Of a stretch of DNA of 64,000 nt, positions 45,532-54,977 are shown in pieces. The notes under the pieces were generated by a model, which worked only from the letters and a program-made list of their open reading frames with translations, made no database searches and had not been told where the DNA came from. This DNA comes from Collimonas sp. OK607 (GTDB lineage Bacteria > Pseudomonadota > Gammaproteobacteria > Burkholderiales > Burkholderiaceae_D), in the NCBI RefSeq assembly GCF_900111995.1, contig NZ_FOKF01000018.1:1-64000 (forward strand), in the 5' to 3' direction. Each line of letters opens with the position of its first letter. The stretch's first letter is position 1. Position numbers and translations under genes: made by a program.

Positions 45532-46608
45532 CTATCGTTTATTTATAATACTGACCAGCTTGCCGGCAATTTGATTGACTGGCAGGATGGCGTCGGCGGC
45601 GTTTAGCGATGCTGCCGCTTTCGGCATACCGTAAACCGCGCTGGATTTCTGATCCTGGGCGATGGTGTAATAGCCTTTGTCGCGCATGGCTTTCAACCCT
45701 ATGGCGCCGTCTCGTCCCATACCCGTAAGCAGGATGCCCACCGCTTTGCCGGCCCATAATTCGACGACACTCTGGAAGAACACATCGATCGACGGTCGGT
45801 AGGGATAGCCGCTGGGCTGCTCGGTATATCCCAGCTGGAACGGCCGGGTCAAGCGCAGATGATCGTCGGTTCCGGCCAGCAGTACGCAACCTGGCGTCGG
45901 ACTATCGCCCGCCTTTGCCAGCCGTACCGGCATGGCGGACTGGCTGCCGAGCCAGTCCGCCATGCCGGAGGCGAATTGTGCGTCCACGTGTTGCACCACC
46001 ACCAAAGCCGCCGGAAAATCCGTCGGCAGCTGCGAAAGCAGGACTGCCAGCGCCGCCGGGCCGCCGGCAGATGCGCCGATGGCAATCAGGTATTTTGAAT
46101 CTGGCGGGGACAAAACCGGATTTTTACTGTAGACGGGGGTGGCGGCAGTGTTCGTAGCCACGGCCGATTCTGCCGCCGGCGCCGGCACGCTATGCTCAGG
46201 CGTTGACTGCCGCTGACTGAGCAGCTTTTCGATAGAGTCGATCTTGGACAGCAAAGAGTTGACATCGTTGCGTGGATAACCGCTCAAGGTGCTCGGGGTA
46301 TCGATCGCATCGATCGCGCCGTGGGCCATTGCGTCATATACCGCTGAAACATTGGCGCCGACATCGCCGGTGACGATCAGGATCGCGCACGGCGTATGCG
46401 CCATGATATGGCGAGTGGCGCTGACACCGTCGAGCACCGGCATGATCAAATCCATCAATATCAGGTCTGGCGTCTGCCATGCACACAATTCGATGGCGCG
46501 CTTGCCTTCCTCTGCAATCCAGATGATCTCATGGCCAGGGCGCTGCAGCAGAGTGCGGCGTAGCGCTTCTACTGCAATCGGCGCATCGTTGACGATACCT
46601 ATTTTCAT
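45532..46608 (-). CDS. wspF: WspF: CheB-type methylesterase
   Basis: A 358-residue methylesterase with an N-terminal receiver domain (acceptor Asp53 in LILMDLIMP) and a C-terminal CheB esterase domain. The catalytic Ser lies in AIGASAGGPAAL, the His in VVVQHVDAQFASGM and the Asp in LLTGMGRDGAIGL. It should remove methyl groups from WspA and reset signalling; loss of WspF in Pseudomonas locks the system on. It overlaps wspE by four bases. Confidence 0.95.
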   Translation of the reverse strand: MKIGIVNDAPIAVEALRRTLLQRPGHEIIWIAEEGKRAIELCAWQTPDLILMDLIMPVLDGVSATRHIMAHTPCAILIVTGDVGANVSAVYDAMAHGAIDAIDTPSTLSGYPRNDVNSLLSKIDSIEKLLSQRQSTPEHSVPAPAAESAVATNTAATPVYSKNPVLSPPDSKYLIAIGASAGGPAALAVLLSQLPTDFPAALVVVQHVDAQFASGMADWLGSQSAMPVRLAKAGDSPTPGCVLLAGTDDHLRLTRPFQLGYTEQPSGYPYRPSIDVFFQSVVELWAGKAVGILLTGMGRDGAIGLKAMRDKGYYTIAQDQKSSAVYGMPKAAASLNAADAILPVNQIAGKLVSIINKR

Positions 46609-48875
46609 GAATGGGGCTCTCCGATCAGGTCTGCCACCGCTTGCAGCAAGGTCTCGTCGTGGAAACTGGCTTTGGCCAGATAATAATCGGCGCCGGCTTC
46701 GAGGCCGCGCTGACGGTCTTCCTGCCTGTCCTTGTAAGATACGATCATCACCGGAATAGCTCTCAGCTGCAGGTTTTTCTTGATCAGAGTGACCAGTTCA
46801 ATGCCATCCATGCGTGGCATGTCGATATCGGTCACTACCAGGTCGAATGGCTCGCTGCGCAATACGTTCCAGCCGTCCATTCCGTCCACCGCAACCCGCA
46901 CCGTATAGCCGCGGCTACTTAGCAGCTTGCGTTCCAGCTCGCGCACGGTAAGCGAATCGTCGACCACCAGCACCCGTTTGCTGGCCCTGGCCTGCTGCTG
47001 GCTGGCGTTGTTCTGAATTTTGTCGAGCTGGCCATGCGCAATCAGCTTTTCGGCTGAATTCAGCATGTCGGCAACGTCCAGTATCAATACCGGCGCGCCG
47101 TCTTCCATCAACGCAGCTGCCGCCACATCCTTGATCTTGCCTAGGCGTGTATCCAGCGGTTGCACCACCAGCATGTGCTCGCCCAGCAAACGGTCGACTT
47201 GCAGGCCATAGGTCTGTGTCTGATCGCCGATTACCACCAGCGCAATCCTGTCGTCAATCCTGTCATCGGTCGCGGCATCCCCGCTCTGTAAAATCTGGCT
47301 GGCGGCGATCAGGCCGATCTGGCGCTTTTCAAACGTAAAGTGTTGACGGCCTTCCAGCGATTCGATCTGATCCTTCTCCAATATCATGGTGCGGTTGACG
47401 TAAGCCAGAGGGAAGGCGTAGGCCTCGCCGCCGATGTTGACCAGCAAGCTGCGCACCAGCGACAACGTCAAAGGCAGTTGCAATTGAAAACGCATGCCTT
47501 GGCCTGCATCGCTGAAAATCTGGATCGTGCCGCGCATGCGTTTGAGCATGTTGTGGACCACGTCCAGGCCGACGCCGCGCCCGGAAATTTCCGTGACGGT
47601 GTCGCGCATGCTGAAGCCTGGCAATAACAGGAAGTGCAGCAGTTCAGCGTCACTCAGGCGGCTTGCAGTTGCGCTGTCGACCAGGCCGCGCCGCACCAGG
47701 GAAGTGCGCAATTGCTCCAGGTTCATGCCGTTACCGTCGTCGCTGATCGTGATTTGCAACAGACCGGCATGGTGGCGCGCAGTCAATGTAATCAGGCCTT
47801 CATCGTTCTTGCCCGCGGCGCGTCGCTGCTGTGGCTGTTCGATGCCATGGTCCAGCGCATTGCGCAACAGATGCACCAGCGGTGCGTCCAGTTGCTCCAG
47901 GATGTCGCGATCGACCTGCGTGGTTTCGCCGTGGATCTCCAACCTTGCCTGTTTACCTAAAGTGCGTCCGAGATCGCGCACTATGCGATCGTAGCCCACC
48001 ACCCGATCGGCAAACGGCCGCATGCGGCAAGCCAGCGCCTGATCGTACAAACGCTGGGCGCGACTGCTGTTGCGCCGCTCGAACAGCTCCAGTTCGGTCA
48101 GGCGTTCTGCCAGCATTTTCTGGTTGGCCTCGACATTCTGGCGGACATCTTGCAATGCCTTGAGTTGCGCGCCAACAAGATTGTTCTCGCGCAGCGTGTC
48201 ATGCAAGATTTCCAGCGATTGCGCGGTACTCTGCTGCAATCGTTTAAGGCGCAGCAACGATCCGTTGAATGCCTGCAGCCAGCGCGATTCCACCAACGAT
48301 TCACCGGACAGGCTGACCAGCTGGTTCAAATGCGCAGCGGTGACACGTAACATGCGGTCTGACTGTTCTTTGTTCTTGCCCTGATTGCCACTTTGCGGGA
48401 TATCGCCGGCATCGTCCAGATCTACTGCCGCAGCTACAGTTGTTTCCGGTTCACGGGAATGATCGTCAGCCGGCCGCAAACTGTCTTCAAGGCCTCGCAG
48501 GAACGTCTCGATTTCCTTGCGGCCGCTACCTGCCTGCCATAATTCGACGTCCTCGGCGCTGATGGCTATCCTTTGCAGCAGATCGACGCCCTGCAATAGC
48601 TGGTCGATGCGGCGTGGCCCCAGTTGCACTTTTCCCTGCTGTGCAGAAACGAAGCAGTCTTCCATTACATGGGTGACATCGACGCCCGCCTGGATGCCGA
48701 TAATCCGCGCCGCGCCCTTGATCGAATGGGCCGCCCGCATGCAGGCTTCCAATTGTTCCGGTGAAGCCGAGCGTTCGATGGCTAACAGGCCGCTGCTCAT
48801 GACCTGAGCCTGGGTTTCTACCTCCAGGCGAAACAGATCAAGCATGGAAGCGTCGCGTATGTCGTCGACGTTCAT
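46605..48875 (-). CDS. wspE: WspE: hybrid CheA-type histidine kinase
   Basis: A 756-residue kinase. An N-terminal Hpt domain has the phosphorylated His50 in AAHSIKGAARII. Dimerisation and ATP-binding domains follow (NALDHGIEQPQQRRAAGK for the N box, DDGNGMN and GRGVGLDVV for the G boxes), then a CheW-like domain. A C-terminal receiver (VLVVDDSLTVRELERKLL, acceptor in DLVVTDIDMPRMDG) completes the hybrid. It passes phosphate to WspR and WspF. It overlaps wspD and wspF by ATGA. Length and domain order match Pseudomonas WspE. Confidence 0.95.
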   Translation of the reverse strand: MNVDDIRDASMLDLFRLEVETQAQVMSSGLLAIERSASPEQLEACMRAAHSIKGAARIIGIQAGVDVTHVMEDCFVSAQQGKVQLGPRRIDQLLQGVDLLQRIAISAEDVELWQAGSGRKEIETFLRGLEDSLRPADDHSREPETTVAAAVDLDDAGDIPQSGNQGKNKEQSDRMLRVTAAHLNQLVSLSGESLVESRWLQAFNGSLLRLKRLQQSTAQSLEILHDTLRENNLVGAQLKALQDVRQNVEANQKMLAERLTELELFERRNSSRAQRLYDQALACRMRPFADRVVGYDRIVRDLGRTLGKQARLEIHGETTQVDRDILEQLDAPLVHLLRNALDHGIEQPQQRRAAGKNDEGLITLTARHHAGLLQITISDDGNGMNLEQLRTSLVRRGLVDSATASRLSDAELLHFLLLPGFSMRDTVTEISGRGVGLDVVHNMLKRMRGTIQIFSDAGQGMRFQLQLPLTLSLVRSLLVNIGGEAYAFPLAYVNRTMILEKDQIESLEGRQHFTFEKRQIGLIAASQILQSGDAATDDRIDDRIALVVIGDQTQTYGLQVDRLLGEHMLVVQPLDTRLGKIKDVAAAALMEDGAPVLILDVADMLNSAEKLIAHGQLDKIQNNASQQQARASKRVLVVDDSLTVRELERKLLSSRGYTVRVAVDGMDGWNVLRSEPFDLVVTDIDMPRMDGIELVTLIKKNLQLRAIPVMIVSYKDRQEDRQRGLEAGADYYLAKASFHDETLLQAVADLIGEPHS

Positions 48876-49582
48876 GCCAGGCTCCGATCTAGCGTGTTAA
48901 ACAGCAGTTCCTGCTCCAGCAAACCTACGCTATGCCCATTCCAGTGGATGATTGCATGAGTGAAATGGCCGGCTGCGCGCGTCAGCGTGGTGGGCACCGC
49001 TTGCCGGGCGGAATCGGCGACGCGCAGAGTGCCGTGCACTTCATCCGCTGTAAAGGCGGTAGTCTGGCCGTTGTGCCGAACTATCAGCATGCGCCGCAAT
49101 AGTTCCTGGCGTTCGTTGCGCTCGTTGTGTTCATCGCCGTTGCCGATGCCGAGCATCGCCGCCAGAGAAACGCAAGTCACCAGCGCGCCGCGAATATTGG
49201 TAATGCCCAACACGATGGCGTTTTGTCGGTGAGGCAGGCGATGTATGGCGCGCTGTTCGGTGATTTCTTCCAGCAGCGAAGTCGGCAGCGCCAACCATTC
49301 TTCGCCGATGCGAAACAGCAGCAAGGAGCGCAGGTTTGCGGCGCTTTGCGGCTGTTTTTCTGCTTGTTCTTCGGCCTTCTCAGAGAGGTTGTCGCCAATC
49401 TCATCTATTTGCAAGCGGTCCAGCAGCTCGGCCGCGGCGCGCGCATGCACCGGGCAGTTGCGACAATCGATATGCAGTATCAACTGCTCGCACGAAGCAT
49501 CGCCGCGTACGCCGATCCGGTTCCAGCAATCGTCGATCTGCGTCATGGCGGTGTCGGCTTGATAATGAAGGGATGTACTCAT
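48872..49582 (-). CDS. wspD: WspD: CheW-type coupling protein
   Basis: A 236-residue adaptor linking the receptor to the kinase. An N-terminal segment with CWNRIGVRGDASCEQLILHI and the Cys-rich CRNCPVHARAA (Cys at about 19, 29, 39, 42) marks WspD. A CheW domain follows from about 85 (RSLLLFRIGEEWLALPTSLLEEI), including LGITNIRGALVTCVSL. The two CheW genes of this operon, wspB and wspD, are of different lengths, as expected. It overlaps both neighbours by four bases. Confidence 0.94.
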   Translation of the reverse strand: MSTSLHYQADTAMTQIDDCWNRIGVRGDASCEQLILHIDCRNCPVHARAAAELLDRLQIDEIGDNLSEKAEEQAEKQPQSAANLRSLLLFRIGEEWLALPTSLLEEITEQRAIHRLPHRQNAIVLGITNIRGALVTCVSLAAMLGIGNGDEHNERNERQELLRRMLIVRHNGQTTAFTADEVHGTLRVADSARQAVPTTLTRAAGHFTHAIIHWNGHSVGLLEQELLFNTLDRSLA

Positions 49583-50841
49583 GATTCTGTCGAACGCCGT
49601 ACGCGTTGCTGCAATAATCTGGCGCCGGCGAAATCTCCTTGCACTTGCAGCAATGCCGCCAGATGTGTCATGGCTTCAGCATGGGCGGGTTCCAGATACA
49701 GGACTTTTCGATAGCAGTCGGTGGCGGCCTGTTTACGGTCGGCCGCATCATGGACCACACCCATCAGATAGTAGAGCGCGGCTGATGCACCATGACGCTG
49801 TATCAGTTGTTCGCACAGGTTGGCGGCTTCGCTCAGTTTGCCTTGATCCGCCAGTAGTTGCGCCGTTGCCAGGGTTGTTTGCGGTAATAATGCCGGCGCC
49901 GTATCTGCGCTTGCTTTGATTTTTTCCTGTTTTTCCTGAATGGTGCGCTCTGCAGCGGGCCTCGACCTCGGTCGCAATAGTGACATTGGCGGTTGACGAG
50001 TGAAGACGGCGGTAGCCGGCAGCGCCGCCGGTTTTGCTAATTCGTGTGCAGGAGCACCTTGCCGGAAAGCGAAGGCCATTGGCGCCTTGATCTGTGTCAG
50101 CGCGTGTTGCATCATCAGAGCGCTTTCCGCAGGACCGACAAATAGCAGACCTTCAGGCGCCAACCGCTGGAGCAGGATGGTGACGGCATGATGCTGGGTG
50201 GCGCGATCGAAATAGATCAACAGATTGCGGCAAAAGATAATGTCGTAGGGGACTTGCCCGGCCAGCAGATCGGCAGCAAACAGATTGCTTTGCATAAAAC
50301 GCACTTGTTGCCGGACCGTTTCCGACAGTGCATAGCCTTGGTCACTGAGCGCAAAATATGTATCTCGAAACGTCAAGAAGTCACCGCGAAACGAATTCTT
50401 GCCATATACAGCCTGGCGGGCGATATCAAGCGATTGCGGACTGATGTCGATGGCGTCGATACGGAAGTGCTGCGGCGGCAGGCCGGCGTCCAGCAGCGCC
50501 ATCGCAACCGAATACGGTTCTTCACCGGTGGAGCAGGGCAGGCTCAGGATACGCAAGGGCTGGCCGGCGCTGAGCGGCCGTTGCGGTAGCAGCTGCGTCA
50601 TTTCGATAAAGGCTTCGCGATGCCGGAAAAACCAGGTTTCCGGTACGATTACCGACTCGATCAATTGCAACTGTTCCCGTTCCGAGACCTGTAGCAACAG
50701 CCAGTAGGCATCCAGATCATCGATACCGCAACTGCCGCATCTTTCCTGTAACGCGCGCTCCAGCATGGGCCGGCCTATGGATTGGATATCCAGGCCCATG
50801 GTGCGTTTCAGCAGGATTTCAAATTTTTCCAGCGGCATCAT
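49579..50841 (-). CDS. wspC: WspC: CheR-type methyltransferase with TPR tail
   Basis: A 420-residue enzyme that methylates receptor glutamates with S-adenosylmethionine. The CheR domain (about 1-265) shows VPETWFFRHREAF, the SAM-binding LRILSLPCSTGEEPYSVAM (about 96-114), IDAIDISPQSLDIARQAVYG and YDIIFCRNLLIYFD. After a low-complexity linker (about 275-330), TPR-like helices (ALYYLMGVVHDAADRKQAATDCYRKVLYLEPAHAEA) extend to the end. The CheR plus TPR architecture is the WspC form. It overlaps wspB and wspD. Confidence 0.94.
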   Translation of the reverse strand: MMPLEKFEILLKRTMGLDIQSIGRPMLERALQERCGSCGIDDLDAYWLLLQVSEREQLQLIESVIVPETWFFRHREAFIEMTQLLPQRPLSAGQPLRILSLPCSTGEEPYSVAMALLDAGLPPQHFRIDAIDISPQSLDIARQAVYGKNSFRGDFLTFRDTYFALSDQGYALSETVRQQVRFMQSNLFAADLLAGQVPYDIIFCRNLLIYFDRATQHHAVTILLQRLAPEGLLFVGPAESALMMQHALTQIKAPMAFAFRQGAPAHELAKPAALPATAVFTRQPPMSLLRPRSRPAAERTIQEKQEKIKASADTAPALLPQTTLATAQLLADQGKLSEAANLCEQLIQRHGASAALYYLMGVVHDAADRKQAATDCYRKVLYLEPAHAEAMTHLAALLQVQGDFAGARLLQQRVRRSTES

Positions 50842-51296
50842 GGCGCCTCGGCCGGAAACAGTTGTGCACGCACGTCGGGCGGCAGCAAGTCTTGTATCCG
50901 GACCGCTTGAATCAGGCCGCGCGCATCGTCGGTAACCGGGCCCAGATAAGGCGCATTACCGTGATCGAGGCCGCTATCGCGAAATTCGGAGGGTTCACGG
51001 CGCATGATTTCGCTGGCTTTTTCCAATACCAGTCCGAGCAGGCGGTTACCCCCGCCAGGCACAGGGTAATGCACCAGTACCATGCGAGTGCTGAGGCGGC
51101 GCAGAGCCGGGCGCCCCAGCGCCAGCAGGCTGAGATCGATCACCGGCACTGACTGGCCGCGATAGGTGAATACGCCGGCGACCCAAGGCGCTGTCGCCGG
51201 CATTTGTTTCAGGTTGACCAACGACAGCACTACTGCCACCTGACGGGTATCAAGTGCGTAATAATCTTTGTCGATCTGGAACAATAAAAAAAGCAT
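50838..51296 (-). CDS. wspB: WspB: CheW-type coupling protein
   Basis: A 152-residue single-domain CheW adaptor: FLLFQIDKDYYALDTRQVAVVLSLVNLKQMPATAPWVAGVFTYRGQSVPVIDLSLL carries the conserved strand pattern and the RG turn that contacts receptor and kinase. It follows wspA by 33 bp and overlaps wspC by ATGA. Operon position supports the WspB assignment more than sequence alone does. Confidence 0.93.
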   Translation of the reverse strand: MLFLLFQIDKDYYALDTRQVAVVLSLVNLKQMPATAPWVAGVFTYRGQSVPVIDLSLLALGRPALRRLSTRMVLVHYPVPGGGNRLLGLVLEKASEIMRREPSEFRDSGLDHGNAPYLGPVTDDARGLIQAVRIQDLLPPDVRAQLFPAEAP

Positions 51297-51329
51297 GGTT
51301 TATTTTATCTGCACATTTCCGCATCAGCC

Positions 51330-52958
51330 TCAGCCGAGCTTCAACTTGAAGCGCGAGACGCCGTTGCGCAAGCCGTTTGCAGTGAGCGTCAACTCGTCAA
51401 TCGCCTGGCTTGACTGGCGCAGCGATTCTACGCTTTGATGTGCGGCTTCGCTTAATTGCCCCAACGCCTGGCTAATCTGTTCGGCGCCAATGGCTTGTGC
51501 CTGCACCCCTTCGTTGACAGATTGAAAACGCGGCGTCAACGCCTGCACCTGCTGGATGATCTGCGATAGCTGGACGCCGACATTCTGCACATCGGCGATG
51601 CCGCGCCGTACTTCTTCGGAAAATTTATCCATTCCCATCACACCGGCCGATACGGCAGACTGAATCTCTTTCACCATCTGTTCGATGTCGTAAGTGGCAA
51701 CTGCGGTCTGGTCGGCCAGGCGGCGAATTTCGGTCGCCACCACGGAAAATCCGCGACCGTATTCGCCAGCTTTTTCGGCCTCGATGGCGGCGTTCAGCGA
51801 GAGCAGGTTGGTTTGCCCGGCGACCTTGGTGATGGTCGTCACGACTTGATTGATATTGCTGGCTTTTTCGTTGAGGATGGCCAGCTTGGCGTTGACCGAA
51901 CCGGCCGCATTCATCACGTGATGCATGGTGTCTTCCATTTGCGTCAGGCCAGTCTGGCCGGTGCCGACCAGTCTGGCAGCTTCCTCGGCGCCAGATGAAA
52001 CTTCATTCATGGTGTTCACCAGTTCGCGCGATGTGGAATAGATTTCACGGGAAGTGGCGCCGATTTCGGTGGTAGTGGCGGCGGTTTCGTTGGCTGTGGC
52101 TTGCTGCTGCTTGGCGGTAGCGGCAATCTCCACTACCGAGGTGGTGACCTGAATTGCCGATTTCTGCGCTTGCCCGACCAGGCCGGTCAGTTCGTCGGAC
52201 ATGCGGTTCAGACCAGTTTCCAATGCTTGAAATTCATCATGGCGATTGAGGTTGAGACGTTGCGACAGGTCGCCGGAACGAATCACTTCCAGGGCAGCAA
52301 TCAGGTTTGCCATCGGGCGCGTGATAGCACGCAGCAGGAAGACGCCGCAAATCAGCGCTGCCGCCAGGGCAATCACCAGCGCTGCCAGCAAAGTGCTCTT
52401 GGCGACCAGCACCGCAGCCTCGATTTTATCTACCGAGCGGACTTCGGATTGCTGGTTAAAGTCGCGCAATTGCGTGGCGACTCTGCGTCCTTGCTGCCAG
52501 GCCGGTTCCAGTTGTTCCATCAGCAGGCTGCGAGCTTGCGCATTCTTTTGCAACTCATCCAGTTTCAACACCTCGGACATAATCCGGTCGTATTGCACCC
52601 GCGTAGCTTTGAAGGCGATGAAATTGGCTCTGTCCTCATTCTCGAAAATGGTCTTTTCGTAGTCCGCTACCAGCTTATCCATTGTTTCCGAGTAGGCGTG
52701 CATTGCCGTCAGATCTTTTTTTCGTTGCTCCGGGTTATCCAAGGCTATCACCTGCAACGCCAGCAGATAACTCTGAGACCAGTTCGAGCGGATGCCGGTG
52801 CTCAACTCTAGACCGGGTATGGAGTCGGTCTGGAAACTGACGGTTTCATGTTCGATCGCTGCCAGCTTCAGGTAGGTGATGCCAGCCATGAATCCCATCA
52901 GCGCCAGAATGACACCAAAACTCACCAGCATTCTTTGCCGAATAGTCCATTGCTTCAC
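51330..52958 (-). CDS. wspA: WspA: surface-sensing chemoreceptor
   Basis: A 542-residue methyl-accepting protein, first in the operon. TM1 is about 12-30. A periplasmic four-helix-bundle domain (about 33-188, with NWSQSYLLALQVIAL) leads to TM2 (about 189-212). A HAMP domain then holds RPMANLIAALEVIRSGDLSQRLNL. The signalling domain contains the hairpin tip TKVAGQTNLLSLNAAIEAEKAGEYGRGFSVVATEIRRLADQTAVAT, and EKAGE instead of EAARAGE is typical of WspA. The four-helix domain senses surface contact in Pseudomonas. The promoter should lie in the gap at 52959-53299. Confidence 0.95.
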   Translation of the reverse strand: MKQWTIRQRMLVSFGVILALMGFMAGITYLKLAAIEHETVSFQTDSIPGLELSTGIRSNWSQSYLLALQVIALDNPEQRKKDLTAMHAYSETMDKLVADYEKTIFENEDRANFIAFKATRVQYDRIMSEVLKLDELQKNAQARSLLMEQLEPAWQQGRRVATQLRDFNQQSEVRSVDKIEAAVLVAKSTLLAALVIALAAALICGVFLLRAITRPMANLIAALEVIRSGDLSQRLNLNRHDEFQALETGLNRMSDELTGLVGQAQKSAIQVTTSVVEIAATAKQQQATANETAATTTEIGATSREIYSTSRELVNTMNEVSSGAEEAARLVGTGQTGLTQMEDTMHHVMNAAGSVNAKLAILNEKASNINQVVTTITKVAGQTNLLSLNAAIEAEKAGEYGRGFSVVATEIRRLADQTAVATYDIEQMVKEIQSAVSAGVMGMDKFSEEVRRGIADVQNVGVQLSQIIQQVQALTPRFQSVNEGVQAQAIGAEQISQALGQLSEAAHQSVESLRQSSQAIDELTLTANGLRNGVSRFKLKLG

Positions 52959-53299
52959 GTGTTATTTCTCCTGTCGGAAATCGATGATCGCTGCGTTCTT
53001 TTTGGTCCGCGGCTTGAAATGCGATTCAATTGGTGAATTGATAACTGCGCCGTCATCGGCTAATCATCAACTAATTTCTAAGTGGACACAATAAACCAGT
53101 CAGATCTAATGCGCACGAATTTTTGGCTAAGCTGAGTCGGCTTCGGCGCGATTGCGCAAAATTTTTGTTCCTCCCCCTTCAGCTAAACAACAACGCCGCC
53201 GTTAATGCAAAGGAAAGCTTGGAAGACGATCGCTTTCCGTGCCGACGCATGATCGCTGCACGCTACTAATAATTGCTTAGGCAAATCGGGGACCCATTA
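52959..53299. other. divergent intergenic region between wspA and two chemoreceptor genes
   Basis: The 341-bp gap must hold promoters for the wsp operon (left) and the Cache-receptor genes (right). I see AT-rich stretches but no strong dyad or confident sigma-70 or sigma-28 box. No ORF in it is convincing. Confidence 0.5.
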
Positions 53300-54949
53300 A
53301 TGAATAAATTGTCTTTTACGCAAAAACTCTGGCTACCGCTGCTGGTCAGCCTGGTCGCACTATTTTCGATCTCCGTATTCAACGCTTATCAAGCGCGGCA
53401 GATCCGGCTGGAGGAGCGTAAAAATGATTTGATGAATGTCTCTGACATCGCCATGAGCATAATCAAGGAATACGGCGCCATGGCCGCCAGCGGCGCGCTC
53501 AGCAAGAGCGAGGCACAACAGCAGGCGCTGGCGCGGTTGAAGGTAATGCGCTTCGGCAAAGATGGCTATGTTTCGATTATTTCATCGAATGAAGTAATGA
53601 TCATGCATCCGATGAAGCCCGAGATGGAGGGGCGCAAGATGAGCGATTTCAAGGATCTCGAGGGCAATCTGGTATTTGCCTTGATCTCCAAGGCCGGCAG
53701 CCAGCCTGGCGGCGGTTTCATCGAGTATGTCTGGCCGAAAGTCGGCGCTGCCGAGGCAGTGCCGAAGATATCGTTCGCACTCGGCTACCAGCCATGGGAC
53801 TGGATCACCACTACCGGCATTTATGTGGATGATCTGAATCTGGCCTTCATGCACTCACTTTACCAGGGCGGCGCCATATTGCTGGTAGTGGCGCTGGCGC
53901 TAGGTGCACTGATCGGCTATTCGAACCGCAGCATGCTGAATGCGATAGGCGGCGATCCTGGCAATGCGGCCGACATCGCCAACCGTATTGCCGACGGCGA
54001 CCTCAGCCTGGATATAGCGACCCGTCCGGGCGATACACGCAGCCTGGTGTATGCAATGAAATGCATGCGCACATCGCTGCTGCATACGATTTCCAATATC
54101 AAAAATTCCGCTGACACGATTGCCACCGCCTCCAGCCAGATCGCCGGCGGCAACCTGGATTTGTCCAGCCGCACGGAACAACAAGCCGGATCGCTGGAAG
54201 AAACCGCTTCGGCAATGGAGCAGCTCACCTCGACCGTCAAGCAAAATGCCGACAACGCGCGACAAGCCAATCAGTTGGCGGTCAGCGCTTCGCAAGTGGC
54301 AAGCGACAGCAGCGCGGTGGTGTCGCAGGTGGTCGATACCATGGGCAATATCCGCAGTTCATCGAAGAAAATCGTCGACATCATCGGCGTGATTGACGGT
54401 ATCGCCTTCCAGACCAATATTCTCGCTTTGAATGCTGCGGTAGAAGCGGCGCGTGCCGGCGAGCAGGGCCGCGGCTTTGCCGTGGTGGCCTCGGAGGTGC
54501 GCAGTCTGGCGCAACGTTCGGCCGCGGCAGCCAAGGAAATCAAAGTGCTGATCGATGAATCCGTCAGCCAGGTCGGCAGTGGCAGCAAACTGGTGGAGCA
54601 AGCTGGCGTGACCATGGGTGAAGTGGTGACCAGCGTTAAACGCGTAACCGACATCATCGGCGAAATCGCCACCGCCAGCCAGGAGCAAAGCGCGGGTATC
54701 GAACAGGTCAATCACGCGATCACGCAAATGGATGAAGTGACCCAGCAAAATGCCGCCCTGGTGGAACAAGCTGCCGCCGCCGCGGCGTCATTGCAAGAGC
54801 AGGCCATCCATCTGGCGCAGATGGTCGGCGTGTTCAAAACCGATAGCAGCCCGGCTAGCCATGGCGAGCCGGCCCGGCGCGCAATGGATGTCACGCCGCG
54901 GCCTGTGCAATTGTCCGCAAGGGCGACAGCGCGGCGTATGGCTGCCTAG
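53300..54949 (+). CDS. methyl-accepting chemotaxis protein with single Cache domain
   Basis: A 549-residue chemoreceptor. TM1 is about 9-28. A periplasmic sCache_2 domain (about 30-190) contains [32 protein letters not shown] and [22 protein letters not shown], resembling sensors of small organic acids. TM2 is about 194-213. A HAMP-like region and the full MCP signalling domain follow, with the tip [47 protein letters not shown]. No CheR-tethering pentapeptide ends the chain. I chose ATG 53300. The next gene starts 28 bp later and is a related receptor. Confidence 0.93.
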   Translation: MNKLSFTQKLWLPLLVSLVALFSISVFNAYQARQIRLEERKNDLMNVSDIAMSIIKEYGAMAASGALSKSEAQQQALARLKVMRFGKDGYVSIISSNEVMIMHPMKPEMEGRKMSDFKDLEGNLVFALISKAGSQPGGGFIEYVWPKVGAAEAVPKISFALGYQPWDWITTTGIYVDDLNLAFMHSLYQGGAILLVVALALGALIGYSNRSMLNAIGGDPGNAADIANRIADGDLSLDIATRPGDTRSLVYAMKCMRTSLLHTISNIKNSADTIATASSQIAGGNLDLSSRTEQQAGSLEETASAMEQLTSTVKQNADNARQANQLAVSASQVASDSSAVVSQVVDTMGNIRSSSKKIVDIIGVIDGIAFQTNILALNAAVEAARAGEQGRGFAVVASEVRSLAQRSAAAAKEIKVLIDESVSQVGSGSKLVEQAGVTMGEVVTSVKRVTDIIGEIATASQEQSAGIEQVNHAITQMDEVTQQNAALVEQAAAAAASLQEQAIHLAQMVGVFKTDSSPASHGEPARRAMDVTPRPVQLSARATARRMAA

Positions 54950-54977
54950 ATTAATTTTTACAAGAAAGTGTGCAGGC